Source of the DNA: Vermamoeba vermiformis
Lineage: Eukaryota; Tubulinea; Echinamoebida
DNA: 64,000 nt
Direction of reading: 5' to 3'
Assembly (NCBI GenBank): GCA_045837725.1
Contig: JBEWZL010000232.1
Location: forward strand, 1 to 64,000
Both the position numbers and the translations under genes were made by a program. The notes below the pieces were generated by a model, which saw only the letters and a program-made list of their open reading frames with translations, searched no databases and was not told the origin of the DNA. Positions 12,101-24,491 of this stretch are shown in pieces (position 1 is the first letter of the stretch; each line of letters begins with the position of its first letter).

Positions 12101-15100
12101 CCGAACAAAATTGCGGAGGAAAACACTCTGATTGAGTAGTTGTTGGTCGAATGCACTTTTGATTGACGACTCCTTTGTACTGCAAGCCATTGAATGACCC
12201 TCCAACAGCCGCGCACTCGCTAGCGGTGGCACTGTTTTGATACTCACAGTGAGCGAATATGGACACCTGCAAGTGCTTAGTACATATCATACTATATTGG
12301 CACCACTTACCTCAGCACAAAACCCCGATTGACATGCGCCACAAAAGTAGTCTGAGCCGAGATTGGGATCGGTGCAGTTCTCTGTAGTAAAATTAGTAAC
12401 ACGGTTACTCGTGCAAATGTCGCTGAAAGGGTACGTACGAATGTTGCAATAAGGATCGGTGAGCGAATTACAAACAGCCCAATTGCATGCGCGCACATTG
12501 TTGCATTGATCGTATGGCACGTTCTCGTTCGCGCCTAAGCAGGCAGGTACACCACCAGAGGCCACGAGCGTTTGCACAATTTCGTCACGAGAAGATGCGG
12601 CTTGAAATAGAGACATTAGAACCTCATTTGATGTGTTCGATTACTCACTATTCAGACCGAGATCTTGTTTCACGAACAAGACTGAAAACGGATCCACATT
12701 GATTTCCACGCACTAGTAATAAGTTAGATGAATTCAATTATCAACTCAGTAGAGTGAACACGTACCCTCCAAGCAGTTGACATGATGATTTCAGAGCTGA
12801 GGTTCTCGACATCGGTGAAATCGATAAATTTGCAGCTGGTGACATTGCGATTACCGGTAGGCACAACTTCGCACACTTGCGTGGCACACTCATCATCTGT
12901 CGTGCAAGGGACTGAACATACACCAGTCGGCAAGCAGACTGATGAGGCATCAATGCCAGTACAATATGCACTAACCCAATTGTTAGAAAAATTTGTCCCA
13001 AAAACTTGACAGCGAACACGTACTCGGAATTGCAGTAAGTGACGTTGACAGCACGAATGCATGCTTGAAGTTCATCGAGGACATCTAAGCCTGTACCAAT
13101 AGCCTAAACGAGCTGCGATTAGAACGTACTAGCGCCAGATATTTATTTGTGATTACTTGTGTGGTTCGAATAGCGCAGCCAGTCCGACGATCACCCGTTG
13201 AAGCAGACAGCGTGATGTAGTCATTTAGCAAGTTCTAAGACATTATTAGCATGTTATTTGATATGCAGTCCAATTACTTACCGTGACGCAACGCGGAGTC
13301 TCGCACATATTTGACACGGCGTCTGACGCTACTTCAAAGCCCGAAACAACACCTGAAACATCGCGAGAAGCACAGCATTCCGTGCGTTGTAATCTATTCA
13401 CCAATTAGCGTCAAATACAATGCCTGAGTAAATCGAACATACACGGGATTGCAGCACGGATCGTTCAAATAGGCATCAGATCTATTCGATTCGATGCACA
13501 TATTGGAGTCATGAACGGTGACTTCCCTCCACGCTGACTGCAACAAACTTCTGTCCACAAGATCAGTGCACGAGCTCCAATCATCAGATGTGACCCACAA
13601 GAGAGCCTAGCGGAGCATTAATATAGCTAGCAGAAAATTATTTGTAGTACGTACTCTGAAGAAGTATTCGTTGGTCTCTTGATAAATTCTAGGTGAAGAA
13701 TTGCCCAGATCCGTAATGCGGTCTCTGAAATCTGATCGGATTTGTTAGGAAGTACTGCGCGATGGAATCAAAATCGTTGTAGTTACTCGTCAGTGTCTCG
13801 TTAAAAGCCACCGGATCACACGGGATGTTAGTTTTAAATGGCAGTCCAACAGCGTTCCCGAGTATTTCAGATTGGTTATTTGCTAGAGTAGGGAACATGA
13901 ACACGCAACTCGGATCCGAGAAACGAGATTCAGGGAAAGGAAAGGCAACATTGGAGATCTATTTAACGAGGAGATAAGCTTAATATTAAATATAGTCTGT
14001 GGCACGTACTCTTGCATTAACAAATTGATCTTTACGGATGGTAATTCCAGTAGAAAAACGGTTTGGATGTGCAGTGTACGGCTCTATGCCACTGAAAAAG
14101 GTCGATTAGGCAAAAGAGGGATAATAAAATTAATGTATACCCGATCGCTTTCATCAAAGAAAACATTGGATCATCTGCTGCAGGCGTTGGAAAGCACCCC
14201 GATCTTTCTCGGCACTGCTGCGCCGAAAATTGCAATCCATCGCATTGAATTTCAACAGGGGCTATAAATTACATTATAAATAAATCATATTAAAATGTTT
14301 CAATGGACTTACGAATCATGTAAAATTCTGACACCGGCAGCAACGGATCGGCTGAAAAATATTGGTGTTACCAACAAATGTAACTTTTAATTTCAGTACT
14401 TACTTGATACTATGAATTCGTATTGCGTAGTTATATAGGCTTCCCAACCAACGTACACTTCGCCAGTCCAAGCCGGATTTAGTTCTCTGATCCTCGAGCA
14501 GCAAAGCGAGAGGCCGTTGGAGCCATATTCAGCCCGAATAAAGTCATTTACAAACAACGAGGCTGAGCGGAATTCAGGTCTAATTGAAACCGCCAAAAAT
14601 ACCTGCCCTATTTATGGAAAATAAATTAATTTGCAAGTTGAGCAACGGAAAATCGAATCATTCGAAATTGAATGGTAGAAGATAGCCTTCCGAGCCCTTC
14701 CGAGTCCTTCCTCAAAAATAATCGAGATAAATCAGGTGAGAAAGCTCGGGATCTGAAATTTGATTGACCACTTTTTGTTACCTGATATTGCTTTGCTTAA
14801 AATTGATACTGAATGACATGTCGCATAATTTGACACCTTGAATGAGTATCGTTGATACATGTCCGCACTTTTTGTTCCAGTCAAATTAATATTCGGCGAG
14901 CCATTATTGGCATCCAAGCAGGTTCGATCGTATCCATCTTCTAGCGGTGTATAACAACCCGTTACATTAGGACTTGATGAGCAGCAAGGCACAAATTTCG
15001 TGCGGTTGGCTTCGGCGAACTCGATCGGGCACTGAACTTTATGAAAGACTTCTTGATCGAGTTCTAACGTTATAATATTACTAGTAATAGTTTGATCAAT

Positions 15101-15238
15101 AAGGCTAAGTTGTTTAGTTCGATAAGTGAAGTTTACAATCTTCAAGGGATCGCCAGAAACCCCTAGGATGTCAACCAATATAAAAATACATAGGACAAAT
15201 ATACATTTCGTACTAATATAATTACGTGAATATTTCAT
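9178..15238 (-). CDS. Giant Cys-rich surface protein with C-terminal THH1/TOM1/TOM3 seven-helix domain
   Basis: The gene has about 25 short exons and encodes roughly 1,500 residues. The ATG at 15238 opens a signal peptide (KCIFVLCIFILVDILGVSG). A very long ectodomain follows with many Cys residues, often in C-x(3-8)-C spacing, and several N-glycosylation sites; I recognise no named domain in it. From about 10,430 down there are seven hydrophobic segments. Segments three to seven match THH1/TOM1/TOM3 (PF06454): a helix ending in RWAEIYHFT, an RPAIIALN helix, FFAVVSAVLSAMFVVYG, then two more helices joined by a charged loop. The junction across 9,890-9,945 was checked and is in frame. The tail is short and Ser/Thr/Gln-rich. 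A receptor or matrix-adhesion role is plausible but unproven. Whether every exon from 9.2 to 15.2 kb belongs to one gene is likely, not certain. Confidence 0.68.
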
Positions 15239-15777
15239 GAGACGTGGTATTTAGCACGGTGCGTTAAAAAGAATGGGGACCCAAATGTGTCCAAATTGAC
15301 ACTCGTCAGTCCAAAAAATCTGTGCACACATTTCGCTTCTGAATCACTCGTATCAGGTAAATTACTATCTCGTTACGATTCTATGTATTGTCAAATAGTG
15401 ACGTATAATGAATAATTATAAAATATTAAATTTTAATCCATAACAGAGCGTGCTCGGTGGACCTGTCACTCGTCACCTAATTTCAAGCGCGTGCGTAATT
15501 CTGCTTTTGTTAAATAATTAAACATAAAGAAATACTGTCATACGCATGCAATTATAAAAGTTTAAACAGTAATAATGGTACGTGAATGGATCGCGGTTAA
15601 GAAAATTGATCTGCGTATCGATATCTTCGTATTAAACTCGTGCTAAATTAATGACAGGAGGAAATACTATTAAATACGGATGGATGCATTAAGGGTAAGT
15701 CGTTTCAAAACAATTTTAAACAATTATTAAAATTAACGGCGAATCTGTAAATTAAAAATAAATTTGTAGGCGCTTGC
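15239..15777. other. Divergent intergenic region (bidirectional promoter)
   Basis: It separates the giant surface-protein gene on the minus strand from the RasGEF-RhoGEF-Kelch gene on the plus strand. It has no credible reading frame and should carry both promoters. No specific motif stands out. Confidence 0.4.
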
Positions 15778-18700
15778 ATGGCAAAACTGATGGAACATAT
15801 AACGTTACCTGGAGAAGAACAACCGGGTACGCTTGTTGATTAATTTTTCTTTGCTGTCTAACGGCTAAATGGCTCGATCAACAGACAGATCTCGCTTAAC
15901 CAGGGACATTCTGTTCATGCATAGAAACTTTTCGACACACTCTGAATTATTTGACGCATTAATGAATAGATATCCTTAATAACAGGCTTACCTATTGAAT
16001 TCTTTTTCTTTTGTCACGTATCCAGTTCCCTTGAAATCTTTCCTTAACATCTATCACATTCTTAAAGTCTGCACAGGCAAATACAAGTAATTTGACTGCT
16101 ACACAACAAAAGTAAGCTCAGCAAAAAAATAAATTCCAGGACGAAATTTTATTTTCGCGACTAGCCGCTCTACCGAGCAATAGGACTAGTAATAATATGT
16201 ATTATTTAGAGTTCTCGATACCTTGCAACAATGGATCACGCAGTACCCTGACGACTGGGCGCAAGACTCCAAGCTACGAAACAAAGCAAGAGCTTTCTTA
16301 GACAACAATCCAGCTTTTAGCGCACACTTCGAGACACTATCACAACAAGTAACGCAAACGAAGCGCCAATTTGTTAAGTTATACAACGCTTGGGAGATCG
16401 AAAGAACTCGTACGTAATTTTCTAATTTTTCTCAATCCTTCGTACGTGCGTAAATTATTTTATAATATTTTTATTATTATTTTAGCGGTATTTGACGCCA
16501 ATAAAACGGATCTGCTCTCGTGGGATCCGACAGATCTTGCCAAGGAAATGTTTCTATTCGACGCCTCGCTCTTTATCGAAGTCCATCGCACTGATTTCTT
16601 AGGACTACTTAATAAATCAGAAGATGTCGAGTATTTCACGAGATTTGAGTCCATGGGCAAACGGGTACGACAAAATTCTAAGTTGAAAATTCAAAAACTG
16701 ACCGTACTACAATTAGCGCGTAGAATGGGTCGCCAGTGAGTTGTACAAACAAGATGCAGACAAAGCCGCGAGAAAACTGAAAGCTATCGTGATGCTCGTC
16801 GAGGTACAACCGAATCTGTGTTTTATCTTATTCAAAATTAACCCACTTGCTTAGGCCTGCCTAGAGTATAATAACCTGTTTGCTGCTAGCTATATTTTGC
16901 TAGGATTGCAAGGCGAATCAATGAACAAATTGAGCGCATGCTGGGAACAGGGTCCGACTAAGATCTTGACCTGCGCGAAGAACTTGAACGACAAAGTCAA
17001 GCAATTGCAAACCAACGATAATAAGACCACGACTTATATCCCTCATTTAGGTAACGTCTATTTTACCAACAAGATTTTGTAATTCACAAAACAGCGGATA
17101 TCCGCTTTACTTCCAGAAGCTAATTCGAACTATAGAGGTGCTTCGCGAGCAAATGCAACAAAGCTCAAAAGACATTGACAGCATGCCACCAAACGTAATC
17201 AACATTCAGTGGGTCAGGAGGTTTTCAGGTACGCGAGACTCGGATCCTTCAAGATCTGTGCCCTTTACTGACGTTTCTACTCGCAGATATATTGATGCCT
17301 ATTTACACCGCTGCACAAAGACTGCTCAAATCCACACCTCCTTTCCCTTACAATCTCGCTGCGAGATATTTCTTAACCAATCTTAGAGTTATCGAGAATC
17401 GAATACCAGACGAAGGTAGAGCCACAACTATTGTCTTCTCGCGTAATTTACTCATTTGATATGTTTGTATTAGGTGCGGGCGCTGCAGCTGCCAATCAAC
17501 TGACGGAAAATGCCGAGGACACAAAGCGAAGGAGGCCGTGGGCTTTACGAAGAAAAATATACAATGGTATGCTTGTCTACTCAACTTATTATACAATCTG
17601 TTAATATTTGTGTTAAGGTCGCTTAGGCCGATTATTCGGACGAGGCAGCAGCAACAATGTAATCAACCAAGAAGTTTCTTCGAGACTAGCACTGAGTGAC
17701 GAAGGAGATTTCGATCCGACTGATTTGCGCAGCTCAGCTAGCTTTATGTCGCTCGAGAAGCAGCTTGAAGATATTGAAGGCATTATTTCTACGAAATCTC
17801 AAAAGTCTGATGACGCAAATCTAAGGTTGGTCAAGTTCAAAGAGCTGTTGAAAACTGAGAGCAATTACGTATATTGCTTGGCTTATTATGTCAATAACAA
17901 TCTGAACGAGCTAAAAGTCAACAAGATCTGCTCGCAGAAAAAGATTGAGGTAAGTATCAGTATGTACTTTTACGAGAGCAATACTAATATCTATTTGAAG
18001 ATATTAAGCGGTAATATAGAACATATATTGCACTTCCATCGGTCGTTCTTGAACGCATTGAAGACTGCGTACTTGAATTGGAACGACAAAACAACCGAAG
18101 TCGGCGCTATTTTCCTTAACTACGTAAGCCTATTTGTTCGTATTAAATTTATCAACACTGACCTATAAATATGATAGCATCGATACTTTCACATCTACAT
18201 TGACTTCGTAATGAATTTCGACTTGGCAAGCGAGGTAATCGAAAAATTGAAAGTCAAAAATACATTATTCGCCGAGCTGGACGAGGTAAATATAGTCCGT
18301 TAATATTATATATGGTACTGATGATTATATAGCGGCTGAAAAACGAAGACGAATCTCAAAATTTAGACTTTGCGTCAATTTTAATTCGGCCAGTCCAGCG
18401 CATCCCTCGCTACATATTGTTGCTCGAAGAGATGCTAAAGGGCACAAATAAGACTCATGCAGACTATAATAAGCTCAAGGATGCTTTGAGTAAGTCATTT
18501 AAGACCTTTTGGTTGTCGATCCAGATCCTAATTTTGCTCGTAGGAAAAATGAAGTGTACAGCCGATCGAACAAATACCGCCAAGAAACTAAAGCAACAAA
18601 AACAGCGTGCCATTCAACTCGACAAAATCATTTCTGGAGTTCCTGCTTCGGTATGTGTTTAACCCATTTTCTTCGATCTCTTAGTAGTGACAAAATATTG

Positions 18701-21371
18701 ATACAAATTTAAATTTCTACGTCTTTAAATGTCACTTGAATGAAACTTACTAATATGATGCTACCCAGATGAGTTTGTCTTCGCCTCAAAGAAATCTCGT
18801 CGCAGAACACAAGCTCTTACTCGTCAAAGAGAAAGATATCTTGCCGGTCACGCTATTGATATTTTCGGACTGTTTGTTGATTGCTAAAGACATTTCGAGC
18901 TCGAGAATGGAATTCTTGGCCTTGTTCGATGTGTTGCACTCTAAATTCAAAAAGAGCACCGCGGAAGATGGTAATTAGTTACTAGGAATATCGCAGTTTA
19001 AACCCAAATTAACGACTATTATGCAGTTAAAAAGAATTATCAGGTCAGCGTTCCAGATCGAGATTTCTTTTTGGAGATCCACCACAAAAAACGAGTAAGC
19101 TCTCATTGTCCTACGCTCATATCGATTCTAATCGCCTATAATTAGGTTTATTTATTTGCAGTCGAAAGTAGAATCAAGCAAAAAGACATTGCGTTTGAAT
19201 TCAATTACGTTACGAAGGTACTTTTTTATCAATTTTATTTAAGTGCATGGTCTTATTGTCATTTTTAGCAACACCACAGCCGCTTCTGGCGTACACTAGA
19301 CTTAGAACCAACCACTCCCAAGCCTCGTGTTGGTCACAGTACGGCAATTATTGGTGACAAAGTGTACCTCTTCGGTGGCTTTGACACGCACAAAACTTAC
19401 TTCAACGGCTTGCACATGCTCGACTTAGTGAGCAGTGTGTGGGAAGAAATCAAGCCGCAAGAAGGATTTACTCCGCCCAACCTCGCGTATCACTCGTGCT
19501 CCGTGGTCAGCGGAAAGTTGTACATATTTGGCGGCACCACAGCTGGCGAGAAATATTTCAATCATTTCTTCGAAGTCACAGTATCGGGTACGTATTTAAT
19601 AATAGAAGAGCATTATAAAGGAGATAAATGCCTAACGAGCGGCTTCAGACCTCGACTTGACAGCACATTGGACTCCGATTACACTGACTGGTGAACTTCC
19701 TGGACCTCGTGCCTATCACTCAGCGACAGTAGTCGACGACAAGATTTACATATTTGGTGGCATGACTTCTAATGGACCGTACAGCACGTACTTTGATGAC
19801 ATGTATCTCGTAGATACGGGTATGTTGAAGAGCTACTCATCCTCGCTCAACTGACTTGATAATGCAGTCAATTGCACGTGTGAAATGGTAGAAATCGTTA
19901 AAACAACAATAACAACGGAGGAACGAACACCTCGCGGCAGTTCAGAAACCACGCGCTCAACGTCGAGTGACGACACTGTCCGCTCCAGAAACAGCTTGGA
20001 CTCTGCGCGTCCGTCAAGCAGTGAATCAAGAGATGAGTCGCTGCCTTCTCGCAGTAGTTTGGATGGCTCTAGATCGTCCCTGGTGAATCAACAGTCAAGC
20101 GAAAAATTGACCTTGGGTAACCCGAGGAAACGATCTTCAACGATCACGTTGCCTGAAATTTCAGAAGTTAAGAAGAAAGATCGTAAAAAGCTTGAAAAAG
20201 AAGCAAAGAAGAACGACCGAAAGAAAGCAGCCATTTCAGCAGTGCCTCTTGTGCACGTGACTACAGCGGCCAATAACGTCATATTGCCGCTCAGTCCTAG
20301 AAAAGACGATCAGCCCTCCAAGCGCCAAAAAGCACTGTCGTTGAACAGGAAACCAAATTATCCCTCTGCTCGATCCTTGCACGCGAGTGTAGCCATGGGC
20401 CGCGAAATCTACATTTTCGGAGGTCAAAACCAGGACAAGAACACACTGAAGGATATGTTCGTGTTTGATACAGGTACGAACGCTCTAGATGCTTTTCATG
20501 AAAGAGTTCTAACTGAACTGCTTTTCAGAGACCAAGTTGTTCCGCCGGATCAGACGTGCTACGGGCTTCGTTCCGATGGCTCGTTATGGAGCCACAGCGC
20601 ACAGCTTGACCAACGAGACCTTTTTATTGTTTGGAGGTGCCAATGCAGAACATTCTTTCAGCGAGTACTTCGTGTTCAACAAAGGTAAGCTGAGGTTATT
20701 GTTGCGGATCTCGCGCTCACACAGATCTATTTTTTCAGTGAAAAATCAATGGCAGAAAGGCGTTGTAACAAATTGCCACATTCCCCCTCGCCACTGCCAT
20801 ACTTCTCACGTTGTGGTATGTCATTATTAGTCTTCTTATTAGCTCTAACATGATCAAAGGACTCGGCGTTGTGGATCTTTGCTGGATGTGCAACTCGTGA
20901 GGGTCAAACAGAAGCAACAGACGATGTATTAATTGTCAACGATATATGTACGCCCTTTCAAGTAATTCTATAATCTCTAATAATTCGGTTTAGTCGAGCA
21001 TCTCGAAGATCCAGAAATTTACCTCAAAACACGCAACGAGACAAAAGTTTGTCGATTAATGTACGCACAAACTTGCTTTACTATTACTCTTGCAAATAAT
21101 AATGCTCTATTTCAGATCCGAGCATTACAGCGGAATCAAAAAATATCGCTACAAACTGCTCAAACCGAGCGAGCCTCACAGCGACGACAGCTACGTGTTC
21201 AAGACAATGAACAAAGAGAACCAAGAGCTGTTGCTGACAATCGACGATCAACAGACTGAAATCGAGTTGCTGAAGTTGAAGAACGTAGAACTAGAGAAGA
21301 AAAACATCGATTTGATCTCTCAGCTGGAGCAACTCAAGCAGAAACTGGTTAAATATGAACAACAGCAATAG
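15778..21371 (+). CDS. RasGEF-RhoGEF(DH)-PH-Kelch fusion protein
   Basis: This gene of about twenty exons encodes roughly 1,300 residues. After a short first exon (ATG at 15778) and a roughly 380-nt intron comes a RasGEFN-like segment (LDTLQQWITQYPDDW). Next is a RasGEF catalytic domain (LLSWDPTDLAKEM, RRVEWVASELYKQ, LEYNNLFAASYILLGL, YIPHL). A linker leads into a DH domain (RLVKFKELLKTESNYV ... ILIRPVQRIPRYILLLEEML), where the RPVQRIPRY motif is diagnostic. A PH-like region follows (HKLLLVKEKDILPVTLLIFSD). Kelch repeats start near 19,300 (PRVGHSTAIIGDKVYLFGG, then several YIFGG/FLLFGG blades), interrupted by a charged insert at 19,890-20,350. The protein ends in a coiled coil. It would activate a Ras-family and a Rho-family GTPase from one scaffold. 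The exon join near 17,050-17,110 is unresolved. Confidence 0.8.
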
Positions 21372-21756
21372 ATCGTTTATACAAAATGTGACATGCTCAA
21401 ATGTGAAATAACAACAGAACTACTTTGTACGTGGCATTGTACGGTGGCAATTATACCTCGTGTTGATGTGGTATTAATTTTCTCTTGCATAGAGACCAAG
21501 TAGGATGCATTGTAGTTTCTCAAGGGCCGCACTAGCTGAAATTCTTTGCACTGCAAATTTTGTTAGCACAATAATATATGATCAGCTGTTTGACGTACTC
21601 CAGTCTCCTGCAATCATTTTTGCAGCAATTGCTGATGCTTTGGGGCAGCTAAATCGGTTGGGAACCCGGCGAGTTAACTGCTGGAATAATCTGTAGTCAT
21701 TGTTTGAGGTGAGTTCTGTTCCATACAACTAGAATTGAAGTATGATGTCAACTTTA
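21372..21756. other. Convergent intergenic region
   Basis: This spacer lies between the 3' ends of the RasGEF-Kelch gene and the Crinkler-like gene. A weak plus-strand open frame at 21,505-21,696 has no recognisable features. CpG content falls sharply near its right edge. Confidence 0.35.
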
Positions 21757-24355
21757 TCAGCACAACAACCTACGCTGAAAAATAAGTGTGTATCTTTCAC
21801 ATACCAATGAAGTGAACATGAGACCAGCACTGAAGATATCTGATACATAACCAACATGACTTGATGTTCTGACTTCAGGGGCAGCATATTTCTCAGTGTA
21901 CCCTGTACAAGGCACTAATCTACAATAGGAGTCAATTACACAATATTGCACTTGATAAGAGTTGATCAATGACTTACGAGTTTTCATCCTCAGCAATAAC
22001 AGAGTAACCAAAATCAATAACCTTCAATGTAGAATTCACTGAATTATAAATGACATTGTCAAACTTAATGTCACTATGAATGACTCCCCGAGCATGAATG
22101 TCATGTAATGCCTAAGTTAAAAGCAAATTAGTAGGTAAATTAAAGTCTATCCATACCTTCAATAGCTGTATCATGTAGTTGAGCACATTAGTCAAAGTCT
22201 TAGCCTCAAAGTAGTGCTTGCCTTCAACATATTCTAGACCCAATGAGTATACCTCAGAGACTGGAATAACATCAGGAATGTACTTAAGACCTAATGGCCA
22301 TTGAATTAATACAGCCACCACCTATACAATGTAATGGTACATACCTTCAAGCAGCTTATATATTTTGCACTCATGAACCAGTAGATCATAACTGCTGTTG
22401 TAAAATTGTTTCACAATGATTTTTTGATTTGGAGGCAATGTCATTAACTTAACCCTTGCATTTGAGTGCTCATAAATGAATTCCATGGAACCTATGCGTG
22501 CATCATTTGGAGCTTGTCCAGTGGAGAGGCAATTCAGCACTGCAGGCTTTTTGTTCATTGCTGGGTTAGTATCTTTGTTAACTTGCTGATTGGAATTGTC
22601 ATTTGCTTGGGGTGAGATTTCCTTTTGTTTGTCCCTGAGAGTTGGGAGAAACTTTCTAAATTGCCTCACTCTAATTGCAAGGTTAGAAGCAAACGTCCAC
22701 ACAAGTGTCTAACAAGTGTACAAACCTAAATGTGCGCAATCGCCATAAAAAGATAGCAAAATGATAATATTCATACTGGCTTTGCAGATTCCACCCAAAA
22801 AGCTGAATGCCCTGCAATCGAGCAGAATGTACTACCTGATCTTTGCTCTTCATTCCCTTGGAACTTTCAGCATCCTTTGTGTAGTCATCAGAATCATTTT
22901 CAGAGTCTTTCAGTTGGTTGTCCTCTGGTTTATACTTCAATGGCAGACGCTGCAAAGGGTGCATCACAAAGAAATAAACACTCTCTTTTGCAATTGCAAA
23001 ACCAAAGTTGAGCAAGTCATTCCTAGCAGTCACAAATTGCATCACTGATGATGTGATTGCCAACTCAGCATATACCTTCACACTGTTAATAAACTTGTTA
23101 GAGTGATTTAAAACCAAGATTATATAAAACTTACAAAGTCTCTTCCAATTTTCCTTCACTCCGCTTCAATTCAGCGATGCAATCTAGCAGTAAATGTGAC
23201 CTGTCACCCAACTCCGAGGCAAAAGAGCTGAACGGAGGCTGGTCAAGGTTGAAAGCGTAATTGCCACAGAAAGCATCAGCAGTTGAGTTTTTATTCTTCT
23301 TCAGCCAGCCGTCAGCAATGTCTGGTTTCAGCGCGTTGGGCCCACTCGCAAAACTTCTCATTTTAGACGTAGCGATTGCATTATTTAAAATAGTTTCGTG
23401 CAAAGCGAACGGATTTAAACTAATCAACGGACATTAGAAACTTGGCTAATTGTAGAACTAGCACTTACGTAGTTACTAAACTATTAGTAGAAGCTGCACT
23501 AAATAACGGTTCGTAAATATTGGATCGCCACTGTGCTTCTGAGCGTGCGTCGTTTCCCAAAAAGTCATCGAGTAACTGAGAAGTAGTTAGTAAATTTGCT
23601 GGCTTGGTGATAATACGCAATTCAACTTGCCGTTTGGCGTATCTTCTCCGCTATTACCCAGTATTTATAGTAGGCGGTTTTGTTTGTGCCTATGTACGCA
23701 TCGAATTCGTCGGTTTGCTCTGGGATTTCCTTAAATGAGCAACCTTCGCGCTCGATCAACACCTATTGAAGATTAAACCAAAATACCTAGATTTATAAGT
23801 ATTACCTTAAACTCTCGTGTTGTTGGTAAAACAACCGGAGTCCGCAGCAGATCGATAATAGTCTGTACTTCAGGATGCTCCATACGGGGTGTGCTTTCAT
23901 CTAATTTGACCGTAAGGTGCGCCACGCCTTCATTTTTCAAGTCGTCCCACGTGAGCAGCGAAGAGTCCGTTGGTTGTTTTTTAAGATCTGCAAAAGAGCA
24001 GAGAAAAAATATTACTAAAAGATCTTAAACGTATGGTATATTAGTACCTTGGTGCTGCTGTTCCAAATTACGTTTAATAAACTTGGCCACATTGACCGGA
24101 TTTAGTCCGTCAACAAAATCCGTCTCTTGATCAGAATTTGTTGGAACGAAAGTTAATTTCATTAAATTTAAATTGAATTTGTTTCTTAGTAAACCCATTG
24201 TCAAGTCTGCGTCGGCCGGAAATTCATGATTAATTATTTGCAAATCTCCTTTCGTGTAATCCCACAAAGGAATTGTAACTTGACAAGATGTTAGTTTACG
24301 ATTACAACATAATAATAATCCTGCCTATGGTATCATATTCGGATTCCAGATCCAT
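21757..24355 (-). CDS. Crinkler-like protein: PD-(D/E)XK nuclease-like region plus protein kinase-like domain
   Basis: This gene of about ten exons encodes about 700 residues. The N-terminal region (from about 24,300; probable ATG at 24355) looks like a short beta-rich header. The middle exon has PDIADGW then CIAELKRSEGKLEETL, the spacing and character of a PD...(D/E)xK restriction-nuclease-fold site. The C-terminal part has kinase features: IIVKQF (lysine strand), ALHDIHARGVIHSDIKFDNV (catalytic loop, HSD in place of HRD), LKVIDFG and KYAAPEV. A nuclease fold plus a kinase fold behind a small header is the arrangement described for Crinkler (CRN) effector-like proteins of oomycetes, fungi and other protists. 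The kinase C-lobe seems short, so the gene may be incomplete. The 3' half is strikingly CpG-poor. The exact start and first intron are uncertain. Confidence 0.6.
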
Positions 24356-24491
24356 TGTTGAGTTGTGGTTTTGCACAAAAAACGAACAAGAAGAAAAATG
24401 GCCGCAAATTCAGAACGCGATTACAATTATTCGTCGGTTTTATTTTACAAGTTGTTGCCCTTGCGAGCCATAGGAGCAAATATTACATGTT

